Source: Pseudomonas sp. URIL14HWK12:I12 (lineage in GTDB: Bacteria > Pseudomonadota > Gammaproteobacteria > Pseudomonadales > Pseudomonadaceae). From it: a stretch of 64,000 bases of DNA. Of this stretch, positions 52,501 to 62,000 are shown in pieces. Where the stretch lies: NCBI RefSeq assembly GCF_003097135.1, contig NZ_QEQL01000006.1:124001-188000 (forward strand). The letters are read 5' to 3'. Both the position numbers and the translations under genes were made by a program. How positions within the stretch are numbered: the stretch's first letter is position 1; each line of letters begins with the position of its first letter. The notes beneath the pieces are model-generated. The model searched no databases and had not been told where the DNA came from. It saw only the letters and a list, made by a program, of their open reading frames with translations.

Positions 52501-53335
52501 CAAGAACAACTTCCAGTTCTACCAGGCCGACATGAACGCTTCGGCGCTGGAGCGCCTGGAGCTGGAGAGCGACCTGCGCCACGCCTTGGAGCAGCGGGAG
52601 TTCGTGCTGTATTACCAGCCCCAATTCAGTGGCGACGGGCGCCGCCTGACCGGCGCCGAGGCCCTGCTGCGCTGGAACCACCCACGGCGCGGCCTGGTGC
52701 CGCCGGGCGACTTCATTCCGGTGCTCGAAGAGCTTGGCCTGGTCGTGGATGTGGGCGAATGGGTGCTGCACGAAGCCTGTCGCCAGCTCAAGGCCTGGCA
52801 CCAGGCGCGGGTGAGGGTGCCGAAGGTCTCGGTGAACATCTCGGCACGGCAGTTCGCCGACGGCCACCTGGGCAAGCGCATAGCCAGCATTCTGCAAGAA
52901 ACCGAGCTGCCCCCTGCGTGCCTTGAGCTGGAGCTGACCGAAAGCATCCTGATGCGGGAGGTCAACGAGGCCATGCAGATCCTGGCAAGCCTCAAGCAGC
53001 TGGGGCTGTCGATTGCGGTAGACGACTTTGGCACCGGCTATTCGTCGCTGAACTACCTCAAGCAGTTCCCGATCGACGTGTTGAAGATCGACCGCACCTT
53101 CGTCGACGGCCTGCCCGATGGGGAGCAGGATGCACAGATCGCAAGGGCGATCATCGCCATGGCCCACAGTCTGAACCTGGCAGTAATCGCCGAAGGGGTC
53201 GAAACCCACGACCAGCTGGGCTTCCTGCGCGAGCATGGGTGCGACGAAGTGCAAGGGTATCTGTTCGGGCGCCCGATGCCGGCCAATCGCTTCGCCGGGC
53301 AGTTCAGCAACGATGCGTTGTTTATGCTGGAGTGA
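49508..53335 (+). CDS. morA: MorA: PAS-GGDEF-EAL cyclic-di-GMP enzyme and motility regulator
   Basis: The 1275-residue inner membrane protein has TM helix 1 (26-45), a periplasmic domain (46-255), TM helix 2 (258-274), four PAS-like modules (about 288-430, 444-570, 579-712, 715-830), a GGDEF domain (919-923) and an EAL domain (1051-1053). Both active sites look intact: GGDEF, EALLRW, LTES, DDFGTGYSS (1172-1180), KIDRTF and AEGVET. No RxxD inhibitory site precedes GGDEF (the spot is DDDD). It sits directly upstream of glyA, as morA does in pseudomonads. The TTG at 49508 has AGGT upstream and gives the expected start; the frame is open to 49331. Confidence 0.9.
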   Translation: MSTLPKPTLRHQAAKPARHWSGSLRASLALLVLMLTGLLFWQLLDQYFRSEQAEHDRAVEFATSQADHLGMSMALLAQTALNQLANADDPVGAVNRPALLERLRETSPALMGVAWIDAEGAPRGATPLASDTLNDLLVRAGASTYYYAQGPDSKSLVLLLEEPSASVRGHWLLTFSQAVFNQLAQDIQQAHGRAWLLENSATGQVVYRSGPPGGTQPVSDEERRQSVLVAPMAGSDWAMRGLFDAEGARVALFKGLAGKLLLGALCAILPALVLRDIRRRQRALHEGKRRYHDIFEGAGVGLCVLDLAALRAALHSQGIDSPEQLARWLLQKPEHRPALLGAMRICEANHLALELLAVADAAQLHERLFGAGEGTTPLVTSLLDLALGQPYTPEVDLLTRDAQGNTQHLWFALRPSAEAEADEVVLSLDDITQRKQAEMSLAEREAFWAEVIRTVPDHLYVADVRNRSLLYSNEHLGLSLGYSESELEHMGPSYWENLLHPDDLPRAMSLRQHQRDTGYSAALHTQLRFRHKEGGWRRFEIREQTLSTDDSGRVARIIGVAKDISEQVEASQSLLESERRYRLLAESISDVIFSTDSQLALNYVSPSVVAVLGYEVDTVFEHGWQSIIANPAQLQKLQTLLERVASALGNPPALAELRQQVKTEFFLFDCLRADGRKIPIELRLVLIWDEKDNFEGILGVGRDVSQQRRAEKDLRMAATVFEHSTSAIIITDPAGYIVQTNEAFSRVTGYSADQVLDQLPNLLTVPDQQQAHLQYVVRQLGERGSWEGEIWLKRRNGERYPAWVGITAVFDDEGDLASYVCFFSDISERKASEQRIHRLAYYDALTHLPNRTLFQDRLHNALQQAERQKTWVVLMFLDLDRFKPINDSLGHAAGDRMLKDMASRLLACVDDDDTVARMGGDEFTLLLQPRASREQALNRAVHVAEQILGSLVRPFVLEGREFFVTASIGIALSPQDGNELSQLMKNADTAMYHAKERGKNNFQFYQADMNASALERLELESDLRHALEQREFVLYYQPQFSGDGRRLTGAEALLRWNHPRRGLVPPGDFIPVLEELGLVVDVGEWVLHEACRQLKAWHQARVRVPKVSVNISARQFADGHLGKRIASILQETELPPACLELELTESILMREVNEAMQILASLKQLGLSIAVDDFGTGYSSLNYLKQFPIDVLKIDRTFVDGLPDGEQDAQIARAIIAMAHSLNLAVIAEGVETHDQLGFLREHGCDEVQGYLFGRPMPANRFAGQFSNDALFMLE

Positions 53336-53372
53336 GTGAGCGGCGATCAGGGCCGGCATGACCGCTGCTCAT

Positions 53373-53401
53373 GTGCCAGAACAAGGTGAATCGGTTAGAA
53401 T
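53373..53401 (+). promoter_or_regulatory. putative sigma-70 promoter of glyA
   Basis: GTGCCA and TAGAAT are separated by 17 bases and lie about 40 bases before the glyA start, just after the morA stop. The -10 matches five of six bases, the -35 four of six. Confidence 0.55.
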
Positions 53402-53440
53402 GCGCGCCTTATTACCACTGCCGATCCCCGAGGACCGCCC

Positions 53441-54694
<1,254 letters not shown>

Positions 54695-54713
54695 GCACCT
54701 CGCAATCGCACAC

Positions 54714-54739
54714 CAAAGCCCGGCCTCGCGCCGGGCTTT
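54714..54739 (+). terminator. terminator of glyA
   Basis: AAAGCCCGGC pairs with GCCGGGCTTT, 20 bases after the glyA stop. The stem is strong, but only three T lie at its end. Confidence 0.7.
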
Positions 54740-54842
54740 GCATACGGGGCGCCTGCCTCGGATGCCCTTCCCGCTTAGCCTGCGTGCAACCCTGCCCTAG
54801 CCTCCCCGTCGCGATTTCGCATTCTTCAGACGGAGCCGGCAC

Positions 54843-55427
54843 ATGCAAAACGATATATCACTTTCCTTCACCGCCACGTTGCATCTGGATCAACACCCCG
54901 TGTGCATTCTGAGTGAGCACACCACGGGCCCTATGACGATCATCCACCCCTATACTCTGCAGCTCGTAGAGTTGGCCAAAGCTCTGGGCATACTCATCGG
55001 CCCAGACCACGCTTGGCAAGAGGATCGCGCGGTCGGCCTGATCGATTTTCACCTTGCCTCCGAGCCCGTTGCCACCACGTTCTACTTCAGACATGTGCAA
55101 GGCCTGTATCGGCTTTACGTCCGCAATGGCGAGCACCATGGCCAAGGCATCTATCGCCCCGGCAACCTGCCTCAGGCACAGGCGGTCGTGGGGCAAGACC
55201 CTAGCCTGTGGGCAGTTCTACGCGCTGGCGAAGGCGGCACCCCGTGCACGCTCGCCGAGTTGGATGCCAACAGCCAGATTCATCTTGAGAAAAGCAGCAG
55301 CGGGAGCACGTTGGCCATGCTGGGCATCGGGATCGGTATAGGCGGCTTTCTTCAAGCCACCAAAACCGACCCTGCGGCCACGTTGACCCTGAATATCATC
55401 GAGCGTGAAGTCGACTGGCTGGGTTAA
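54843..55427 (+). CDS. unrecognised protein, 194 aa
   Basis: A good GGAG site precedes the ATG by eight bases and the codon pattern is compatible with a real gene. The protein starts MQNDISLSFTATLHLDQHPV, reads as a mostly beta protein with YFRHVQGLYRLYVRNG in the middle, and has one hydrophobic, glycine-rich segment (LAMLGIGIGIGGFLQA, about 157-172) too short and polar-flanked to be a sure membrane helix. It ends IIEREVDWLG. No signal peptide. The stop overlaps the convergent yjiA-type gene by three bases. I recognise no family; an envelope, effector-like or phage-derived role are all open. Confidence 0.7.
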   Translation: MQNDISLSFTATLHLDQHPVCILSEHTTGPMTIIHPYTLQLVELAKALGILIGPDHAWQEDRAVGLIDFHLASEPVATTFYFRHVQGLYRLYVRNGEHHGQGIYRPGNLPQAQAVVGQDPSLWAVLRAGEGGTPCTLAELDANSQIHLEKSSSGSTLAMLGIGIGIGGFLQATKTDPAATLTLNIIEREVDWLG

Positions 55428-56383
55428 AGCTGCTCGAAAGCGATACGTATCTGCTCTTCGGGCAGTTCATCCCCGATGAACACAATCACGCTTTCCCGCG
55501 CCTGGCCCTCTTCCCAAGCGCGGTCCCAATCGAAGCCATAAAGCTTGAGCACGCCCTGGAACACCAGGCGCCGATCTTCCCCCTGAATATTCAATACACC
55601 CTTGTAGCGCAGCAATTGCCGGCCGTGGTCTTCCAGCAGTTGATTCATGAAGTCGCTAAGGCGGTCGATATCCAGCGGCGCCCCTCGGCGCAACACCAGG
55701 CTGCGGATTCGATCATGGCTCACGCCTTTGGCCACAGGCTTGAACGTCAAGCCTGAGCCGACATCGGCATTGAGATTGAAACCGCGAATGTCGAGCAGCT
55801 CCGGAAGGTCGATTTCGCCGTGCTCGACCACGCGGATGGGCGCGCGCGGGTTGATGCGCCCCAGCCGTGCGCTCAAGGCCGCGAAGGTTTCAGGGCTGAC
55901 CAAGTCGGTTTTGCTCACCAGCAAGCGGTCGGCGAACCCTACCTGGGCCTGGGCGATCGTCTGTTTCAGGTGCTCCTCGGCATGAGCGGCGTCTACCAAC
56001 GTGACGACCCCATCGAGCAGGTAGCGCTCGCGGATGTCCTCATCGGTGAAGAAAGTCTGCGTCACGGGCGCGGGGTCTGCCAGCCCTGTGCATTCGATGA
56101 CCAGCCGCTCGAAATGGATGGCCCCGCTGTCCAGGCGCTGTAGTAGAAAACGCAGGCCTTTTGTGAGGTCGGAGTTGACGCTGCAGCAGACACAGCCGTT
56201 GGCCAGGGTCAGCACCTGCACCGCATCGTCCCCGAGCAATTCGGTATCGATGCCGGTTTCGGCGAATTCGTTTTCGATAACAGCCAGCTTCAGGCCATGC
56301 TCGGCCTTGAGCAGGTAGCGCAACAAGGTGGTTTTACCCGCACCGAGAAAGCCGCTGAGAATGGTGACAGGGATCGGGTTCAC
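55424..56383 (-). CDS. yjiA: CobW/YjiA-family zinc-binding GTPase
   Basis: The 319-residue GTPase has Walker A GFLGAGKTT (11-19), the metal motif GCVCC (Cys64, 66, 67), the ECTGLADPAPV switch and SKTD as NKxD-type base motif, with a CobW C-terminal domain. Its relatives handle zinc or other metals. I chose GTG at 56383, which has TGGAGG just upstream; an ATG at 56398 (MPGGFV) is an alternative start. It is last in the cstA-ybdD-yjiA cluster, as in E. coli btsT-yjiX-yjiA. Confidence 0.85.
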   Translation of the reverse strand: MNPIPVTILSGFLGAGKTTLLRYLLKAEHGLKLAVIENEFAETGIDTELLGDDAVQVLTLANGCVCCSVNSDLTKGLRFLLQRLDSGAIHFERLVIECTGLADPAPVTQTFFTDEDIRERYLLDGVVTLVDAAHAEEHLKQTIAQAQVGFADRLLVSKTDLVSPETFAALSARLGRINPRAPIRVVEHGEIDLPELLDIRGFNLNADVGSGLTFKPVAKGVSHDRIRSLVLRRGAPLDIDRLSDFMNQLLEDHGRQLLRYKGVLNIQGEDRRLVFQGVLKLYGFDWDRAWEEGQARESVIVFIGDELPEEQIRIAFEQL

Positions 56384-56447
56384 GAAACCTCCAGGCATGA
56401 AAACGCTGCGGCCAGCATCCACTGGCCGCAGCGAAGGTGAACGAACG

Positions 56448-56648
56448 TCAGCAGCAGCGCGGCGAGCCCTTACCTCCACCGTAGCGTGCTTCCTGGCGTT
56501 CCCGGAAGAACGCCTCGTAGCTCATCACCGGCTGGTCAGGGTGCTTTGTGCTCATGTGCTCCACGTAGTTGTCGTAGTCAGGCATGCCCACCATCAGCCG
56601 AGCCGCCTGGCCGAGGTACTTGCCCAGCTTGCCCAGGTCATTGAACAT
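56448..56648 (-). CDS. YbdD/YjiX-family small protein
   Basis: The 66-residue protein begins MFNDLGKLGKYLGQAARLM and has the family core YVEHMSTKHPDQPVMSYEAFF and the tail ARYGGGKGSPRCC. It is always found next to CstA-type peptide or pyruvate carriers and is thought to associate with them. It starts 12 bases after the cstA stop. Confidence 0.9.
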   Translation of the reverse strand: MFNDLGKLGKYLGQAARLMVGMPDYDNYVEHMSTKHPDQPVMSYEAFFRERQEARYGGGKGSPRCC

Positions 56649-56660
56649 GCGCCGCGCCCC

Positions 56661-58730
56661 TCATTGTTGGCCCCCTAGCGCCTGGAACGGCGCTTCTTTG
56701 TCAGTGCGTTCCTTGCGGCCCAGCGCCTTGTAGCCGGTGCGCAGGGCGAAAATCAGCACGCTGAACACCACCACCAGGAACAGCACCGTCAGCGTGGCAT
56801 TGGTGTAGGCGTTGACCATCACCTGATGCATCTGCTCGGCGCTCTTGGCCGGCGCCAGCACCTGGCCGGCGGCCAGCGCATCGCTGTATTTGCGGGCCAA
56901 GGCCAGGAAGCCCACGGCTGGGCTCGGGTCGAGCAGCTTGATCAGGCCCGCAGCGGTGGTGCAGATCAGCAGCCACAGAGCAGGCAGCAGCGTCACCCAC
57001 ACGTAGCGCTCGCGCTTCATCTTGATCAACACGACAGTGCCAAGCATCAGGGCAATGCCGGCCAGCATCTGATTGGAGATACCGAACAGCGGCCACAAGG
57101 TGTTGATGCCCCCCAGCGGATCGACCACACCCTGATACAGCAGGTAACCCCACAAGGCCACGCACCCTGCGGTACCCACCATGTTCGCGCCCCAGGATTC
57201 GGTGCGCTTGAGCGACGGAACGAAGGTGCCGAGCAGGTCTTGCAGCATGAAGCGACCGGCGCGTGTACCCGCGTCTACAGCGGTCAGGATGAACAGGGCT
57301 TCGAACAAGATCGCGAAGTGGTACCAGAAAGCCATGGTGTTCTGGCCAGGCAGCACCTGATGAAGGATTTGAGCGATGCCCACCGCCAGCGTGGGCGCAC
57401 CGCCGGCGCGCGCCAGGATGGTGTGCTCACCGATATCGTTAGCCACCGCCTGCAGTGCATCCGGGGTGATGGTAAAGCCCCAGCTGCTCACCGCTGCGGC
57501 CACCGATGTGACATCGGTACCCACCACGGCAGCAGGGCTGTTCATCGCAAAGTAAACGCCCGGCTCGATCACCGAAGCTGCCACCATCGCCATGATCGCC
57601 ACAAATGACTCCATCAGCATGCCGCCGTAGCCGATGTAGCGGGCGTTGACTTCGTTGTCCAGCAGCTTGGGCGTAGTGCCCGAGGAAATCAGCGCGTGGA
57701 AGCCCGACACCGCGCCGCAGGCGATGGTGATGAACAGGAACGGGAACAGCGTGCCCTTCCATACCGGGCCGGTGCCGTCGGTGAACTGGGTCAGGGCCGG
57801 CATCTTCAGCTCTGGCATGGTGATCAGGATGCCGATCGCCAGGGCGATGATGGTGCCGATCTTGAGGAAGGTAGAGAGGTAGTCACGCGGGGCGAGGATC
57901 AGCCACACCGGCAGCACGGCGGCCACAAAGCCGTAGCCGATCAGCATCCAGGTGATCTGCACGCCAGTGAAAGTGAAGGCTTTGGCCCAGGTGGGGTCGG
58001 CCGCCACCTGGCCACCCAGGTAGATTGACAGCAGCAACAGCACCACGCCGATCAACGAGATTTCACCGATACGGCCGGGGCGGATGTAGCGCATGTAGAC
58101 GCCCATGAACACCGCGATCGGGATGGTCGCCATGACCGTGAACACACCCCATGGGCTTTCGGCCAAGGCTTTGACCACGATCAGCGCCAGCACCGCAAGG
58201 ATGATGATCATGATCAGGAAGCACCCGAACAGCGCAATGGTGCCCGGGATCTGGCCCATTTCCTCGCGCACCATGTCGCCGAGCGAGCGGCCGTTGCGGC
58301 GCGTAGAAAGGAACAGCACCACGAAGTCTTGCACGGCGCCGGCAAACACAACCCCGGCGATCAACCACAAGGTACCGGGCAGGTAGCCCATCTGAGCCGC
58401 CAGTACAGGGCCGACCAATGGCCCGGCACCGGCGATGGCCGCGAAATGGTGGCCGAACAGAATATGTTTATTGGTGGGCACATAGTCGAGCCCGTCGTTG
58501 TTGACCACCGCTGGCGTCGCTCGGCGAGGGTCGAGTTGCATCACCTTGTTGGCGATGAACAGGCTGTAGTAACGGTACGCGACCAGGTACAGCGCGACCG
58601 CCGCGACCACGATCCACAAGGCATTGATTGATTCACCCCGGCGCAAAGCGACCACGCCAAGGGCACAGGCTCCTATCACCGCCAGCGCGAGCCATGGTAA
58701 ATGGCGGGCTGGGCTTGCTGTGTTCTTCAT
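56661..58730 (-). CDS. cstA: carbon starvation protein A (CstA/BtsT-type pyruvate or peptide transporter)
   Basis: The 689-residue inner membrane protein has about sixteen to eighteen hydrophobic segments. The conserved region GHHFAAIAGAGPLVGPVLAA and the SGTTPKLLDNEVNARYIGYG loop identify the family, whose members take up peptides or pyruvate under carbon limitation. The start at 58730 is preceded by AAAAATAA, a Crc/Hfq-type motif, instead of a strong ribosome site. The gene heads the cstA-ybdD-yjiA cluster. Confidence 0.92.
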   Translation of the reverse strand: MKNTASPARHLPWLALAVIGACALGVVALRRGESINALWIVVAAVALYLVAYRYYSLFIANKVMQLDPRRATPAVVNNDGLDYVPTNKHILFGHHFAAIAGAGPLVGPVLAAQMGYLPGTLWLIAGVVFAGAVQDFVVLFLSTRRNGRSLGDMVREEMGQIPGTIALFGCFLIMIIILAVLALIVVKALAESPWGVFTVMATIPIAVFMGVYMRYIRPGRIGEISLIGVVLLLLSIYLGGQVAADPTWAKAFTFTGVQITWMLIGYGFVAAVLPVWLILAPRDYLSTFLKIGTIIALAIGILITMPELKMPALTQFTDGTGPVWKGTLFPFLFITIACGAVSGFHALISSGTTPKLLDNEVNARYIGYGGMLMESFVAIMAMVAASVIEPGVYFAMNSPAAVVGTDVTSVAAAVSSWGFTITPDALQAVANDIGEHTILARAGGAPTLAVGIAQILHQVLPGQNTMAFWYHFAILFEALFILTAVDAGTRAGRFMLQDLLGTFVPSLKRTESWGANMVGTAGCVALWGYLLYQGVVDPLGGINTLWPLFGISNQMLAGIALMLGTVVLIKMKRERYVWVTLLPALWLLICTTAAGLIKLLDPSPAVGFLALARKYSDALAAGQVLAPAKSAEQMHQVMVNAYTNATLTVLFLVVVFSVLIFALRTGYKALGRKERTDKEAPFQALGGQQ

Positions 58731-58732
58731 AG

Positions 58733-58740
58733 TTATTTTT
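58733..58740 (-). promoter_or_regulatory. candidate Hfq-Crc target motif at the cstA start
   Basis: On the minus strand GGATAAAAATAACTATG precedes and includes the start codon. AAAAATAA fits the CA motif AAnAAnAA used by Hfq with Crc to block translation during catabolite repression in Pseudomonas. It lies three bases from the ATG, where binding would mask initiation. Confidence 0.55.
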
Positions 58741-58891
58741 ATCCGGCAGAGGGGTTTTCGAGGACCACGCCGTGAGTCTAGCCAGACTCGAAGGAAATCT
58801 CATCCCCACGTTGGTCTAGAGCGGCTCGTGCCGGTTGCCGCGCCTGCCCTACAACTGGGCTATAGTCAGCCAACGCCAAGGAGTGTTTCAA

Positions 58892-59257
58892 ATGAGCCAA
58901 GAACGCCGTCGTTTCACCCGCATCGGTTTCGACAAGCCCACCCTGATCGCACAGGGCGGTGCCACCTGGCCTGTGCAGTTGCTGGACATTTCACTGAAGG
59001 GGCTGCTGGTGCAGCGGCCGGACGACTGGGCTGGCGACGCCAGCCAGCCGTTCGGTGCGCAAATCGACCTGGGCAACCAGGCGATGGTGAAGATGGAGGT
59101 GACCCTCGCTCACGATGAAGGCGAGCATTTGGGGTTCCAGTGCGCGCAGATCGATATCGAGTCGGCCACCCATTTGCGCAGGCTGGTGGAGCTCAACTTG
59201 GGCGACCCTGCGGAGCTTGAGCGTGAGCTGGGAGCGTTGGTGGCCCCTGCCCCTTAA
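58892..59257 (+). CDS. mapZ: PilZ-domain c-di-GMP receptor (MapZ-type)
   Basis: The 121-residue single-domain protein binds c-di-GMP through RRFTR (Arg6, Arg10) and DISLKG (Asp32, Ser34, Gly37). Sequence and position beside radA match PA4608/MapZ of P. aeruginosa, which, loaded with c-di-GMP, blocks the chemotaxis methyltransferase CheR. The conserved C-terminal helix HLRRLVELNLGDP is also shared. An AAGGAG site lies eight bases upstream of the ATG. It overlaps the convergent HAD gene by four bases. The symbol is by homology and place. Confidence 0.85.
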   Translation: MSQERRRFTRIGFDKPTLIAQGGATWPVQLLDISLKGLLVQRPDDWAGDASQPFGAQIDLGNQAMVKMEVTLAHDEGEHLGFQCAQIDIESATHLRRLVELNLGDPAELERELGALVAPAP

Positions 59258-59931
59258 TCCAAGGCTGGTAGCCCCCACTGCTCTGGCTCGAACGCCAGCA
59301 GGCTTTCGAGCCTACCATCGGCGTGAGTGTACTTCTCCGGGTCCATCGCCGAATCCGGAACCGCCAGTGCATACATACCGGCCGCTTTGGCCGCCGTCAC
59401 GCCAAAGGGCGAATCCTCGAACACCAGGCAATCGGCCGGCGCCACTCCCAGGCGCCGGGCGGCGGTGAGGAAGATATCCGGCGCCGGCTTGGCGGCGGTC
59501 ACTTCCGGGTCGTCGGCGGTGACGATGGTGTCGAACAACGCGAACCATTCCTTGTGCTGCGCCGTTTTGAGTTCGAAATAGCCGCTCGAGGAGCTGGTAC
59601 CGACCGCGACCGGAATACCGTGGGCCTTCAGGTGCCGCACCAGCGCCTCGGCCCCCGGCATGCCCAGCGCGGCGGGGAAACGCTCGACCATCAGCGGTTT
59701 GCGCACCTCCAGGAACTCGTCCACCGAGATCGGCAGGCCGAGGTTTTCCACCACGTAGGTGGCCAGGTCACGTGAGCCACGGCCGATGATGTGCTGCTTG
59801 TGCTCCCAACCGAAGGTCTTGCCATATCGCCCGGCGATGATCTGCGTGACTTCGGTGTAGATGCCCTCGGTGTCGAGCAGCAGGCCGTCCATGTCGAAGA
59901 TCACGGCTTTGATGAGAGGGCGTTGGTTCAT
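59254..59931 (-). CDS. HAD-superfamily phosphatase
   Basis: The 225-residue enzyme has motif I FDMDGLLLDT (Asp13, Asp15), motif II GTSSSSG, motif III Lys in AAKPAPDIF and motif IV FEDSPFGVTAAKAAG, with a helical cap (class C1). It resembles beta-phosphoglucomutase and pseudouridine-5'-phosphatase types; the substrate is unknown. The ATG at 59931 has AGGAGC four bases upstream. It is 33 bases after radA on the same strand. Confidence 0.82.
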   Translation of the reverse strand: MNQRPLIKAVIFDMDGLLLDTEGIYTEVTQIIAGRYGKTFGWEHKQHIIGRGSRDLATYVVENLGLPISVDEFLEVRKPLMVERFPAALGMPGAEALVRHLKAHGIPVAVGTSSSSGYFELKTAQHKEWFALFDTIVTADDPEVTAAKPAPDIFLTAARRLGVAPADCLVFEDSPFGVTAAKAAGMYALAVPDSAMDPEKYTHADGRLESLLAFEPEQWGLPALD

Positions 59932-59964
59932 GGTCGCTCCTGGCGTTGGCAAAAGAGGGTCAGG

Positions 59965-61329
59965 TTATTCGAACAGGGCATCGAGCGCCTGTTCCAAGCG
60001 CGTGACCGCCACGATCTCCAGGCCAGGGGGCGCCTCCTTCGGGGCGTTGGCCTGGGGCACGATGGCACGCTTGAAACCATGCTTGGCGGCTTCCTTCAGG
60101 CGCTCCTGGCCGCTGGGCACCGGGCGCACTTCACCCGACAACCCCACTTCGCCGAACACCAACAGCCCATGGGGCAGTGGCCGATTGCGCAGGCTGGACA
60201 TCACCGCCGCCATCAGCGCCAGGTCCGACGCGGTCTCCAGCACCTTCACCCCGCCCACCACGTTGAGAAACACATCCTGATCGTGGGTGGGAATACCGCC
60301 GTGGCGATGCAGCACCGCCAGCAGCATGGCGAGGCGGTTCTGGTCCAGGCCCAGGGTCACCCGGCGAGGGTTGGCCAGGTGGCTGTCATCCACCAGCGCC
60401 TGCACCTCGACCAGCATCGGGCGCGTGCCTTCCCAGGTGGCCATCACCACGCTGCCGGCGATTTCCTCCTGCGCCCGGCTGAGGAAGATCGCCGAAGGGT
60501 TGGAGACCTCCTTCAAGCCGCGGTCGGTCATGCCGAACACCCCCAGCTCATTGACCGCGCCGAAACGGTTCTTGACCGCACGCAGCAGGCGCAGGCGGCC
60601 GTCGGACTCGCCCTCGAAATACAGCACCGTATCGACCATGTGCTCCAGCACCCGCGGGCCTGCCAGCGAGCCTTCCTTGGTGACGTGCCCCACCAGAAAA
60701 ATCGCCGTGCCGGTCTGTTTAGCGAAGCGCACCAGCAGCGCCGTGCTCTCGCGCACCTGCGCCACCCCACCGGGGGCTGACTGCAACTGTTCGGTGAAGA
60801 TGGTCTGGATCGAGTCGATCACCATCACCTTGGGTTTTTCGTGGCGTGCGGTGGCGATGATCTGCTCGATGGAGGTTTCGGTCATTACCTTGAGCTTGTC
60901 TTGCGGCAACGCCAGGCGGCGGGCGCGCATGGCCACCTGCTGCTGGGATTCCTCGCCGGTCACGTACAGCGCCGGCATTCGCGCGGCCAGGGCGCAGAGG
61001 GTCTGCAACAGGATGGTAGATTTACCGATGCCGGGGTCGCCACCGATCAGCACCACCGACCCATCCACCAGGCCGCCGCCAAGTACGCGATCAAGCTCGG
61101 CCGACGCGGTGCTGAAACGGGGGATCTCTTCGATGCTAACTTCGGCCAGGGTCTTGAGCTGTGCCTGGTCGCCCGCCCAGCCGGCGCGCCCGGTAGCGGC
61201 AGTGGGCGTATTTTCCACCAAGGTTTCGACCAGGGTGTTCCAGGCGCCGCACTCACCGCACTGCCCTGCCCACTTGGGAAAGGTCGCGCCGCACTCGGTG
61301 CAGCCGTACATGCGCTTGGCCTTGGCCAT
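59965..61329 (-). CDS. radA: DNA repair protein RadA
   Basis: The 454-residue RecA-like helicase acts in recombination branch migration. An N-terminal zinc finger (Cys10, 13, 24, 27), Walker A GGDPGIGKST (96-105), the RadA-specific KNRFG motif and a C-terminal Lon-like domain are all seen. It starts at 61329 (MAKAKRMYGCTEC). Divergent from mscL. Confidence 0.96.
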   Translation of the reverse strand: MAKAKRMYGCTECGATFPKWAGQCGECGAWNTLVETLVENTPTAATGRAGWAGDQAQLKTLAEVSIEEIPRFSTASAELDRVLGGGLVDGSVVLIGGDPGIGKSTILLQTLCALAARMPALYVTGEESQQQVAMRARRLALPQDKLKVMTETSIEQIIATARHEKPKVMVIDSIQTIFTEQLQSAPGGVAQVRESTALLVRFAKQTGTAIFLVGHVTKEGSLAGPRVLEHMVDTVLYFEGESDGRLRLLRAVKNRFGAVNELGVFGMTDRGLKEVSNPSAIFLSRAQEEIAGSVVMATWEGTRPMLVEVQALVDDSHLANPRRVTLGLDQNRLAMLLAVLHRHGGIPTHDQDVFLNVVGGVKVLETASDLALMAAVMSSLRNRPLPHGLLVFGEVGLSGEVRPVPSGQERLKEAAKHGFKRAIVPQANAPKEAPPGLEIVAVTRLEQALDALFE

Positions 61330-61503
61330 GCCCGCCTCCGTTTTTTTCGCAAAAGGGCACCATGATAACCCGCTAACCGGTCAAACACGGCGGTTGATCG
61401 AAGCAAACTATTGCGGCCAAGCCCTGTCACTTCAAGAGGCGCAGGGTATTAGCCTGTGGATTACACTGCGTGCACACTAAATTTTGTTACTGGGGGTAAA
61501 AGC

Positions 61504-61929
61504 ATGAGCTTTCTTCAAGAGTTCAAGGCCTTCGCGGTCAAAGGCAACGTGGTCGACCTGGCCGTGGGTATCATCATCGGCGCGGCCTTCGGCAAGATCG
61601 TGTCCTCGTTCGTCGGCGACATCATCATGCCGCCGCTGGGGCTGCTGATCGGCGGCATCAACTTCACCGACCTTGCCATCACCCTGCGGCCAGCCGAGGG
61701 CACCGCACCGGCGGTGGTGCTGGCCTACGGCAAGTTCATCCAGACCATCGTCGACTTCATCATCGTCGCGTTCGCGATCTTCGTGGGCGTTAAGGCGATC
61801 AACAAGCTCAAACGCGAAGAGGCCAAGGCGCCTACGTTGCCACCGGCGCCGAGCAAGGAGGAAGTGTTGTTGACGGATATTCGGGATATTTTGAAGGCGC
61901 AGGCGAGTAAAGTACCGCCCAGCCTGTAA
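61504..61929 (+). CDS. mscL: large-conductance mechanosensitive channel
   Basis: The 141-residue protein starts MSFLQEFKAFAVKGNVVDLAVG, has TM1 (GIIIGAAFGKIVSSFVGDII) and TM2 (VDFIIVAFAIFVGVKAI) and a charged C-terminal helix. It opens under membrane tension to relieve hypo-osmotic shock. The ATG at 61504 is the family start, with a GGGGGTAA site. It stands alone, next to the mscL-fpr interval. Confidence 0.96.
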   Translation: MSFLQEFKAFAVKGNVVDLAVGIIIGAAFGKIVSSFVGDIIMPPLGLLIGGINFTDLAITLRPAEGTAPAVVLAYGKFIQTIVDFIIVAFAIFVGVKAINKLKREEAKAPTLPPAPSKEEVLLTDIRDILKAQASKVPPSL

Positions 61930-62000
61930 AGCCAACCCGGCAGGCGGGTGCCCGATCATTGATCCCGGTGCCCGGCTGACAGGGAGTTGCGTTTGCGTAG

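Noticed and set aside
50648..53359. 903-codon minus-strand frame opposite morA
   Set aside because: Long but lacks any domain, and every landmark of MorA lies on the other strand.
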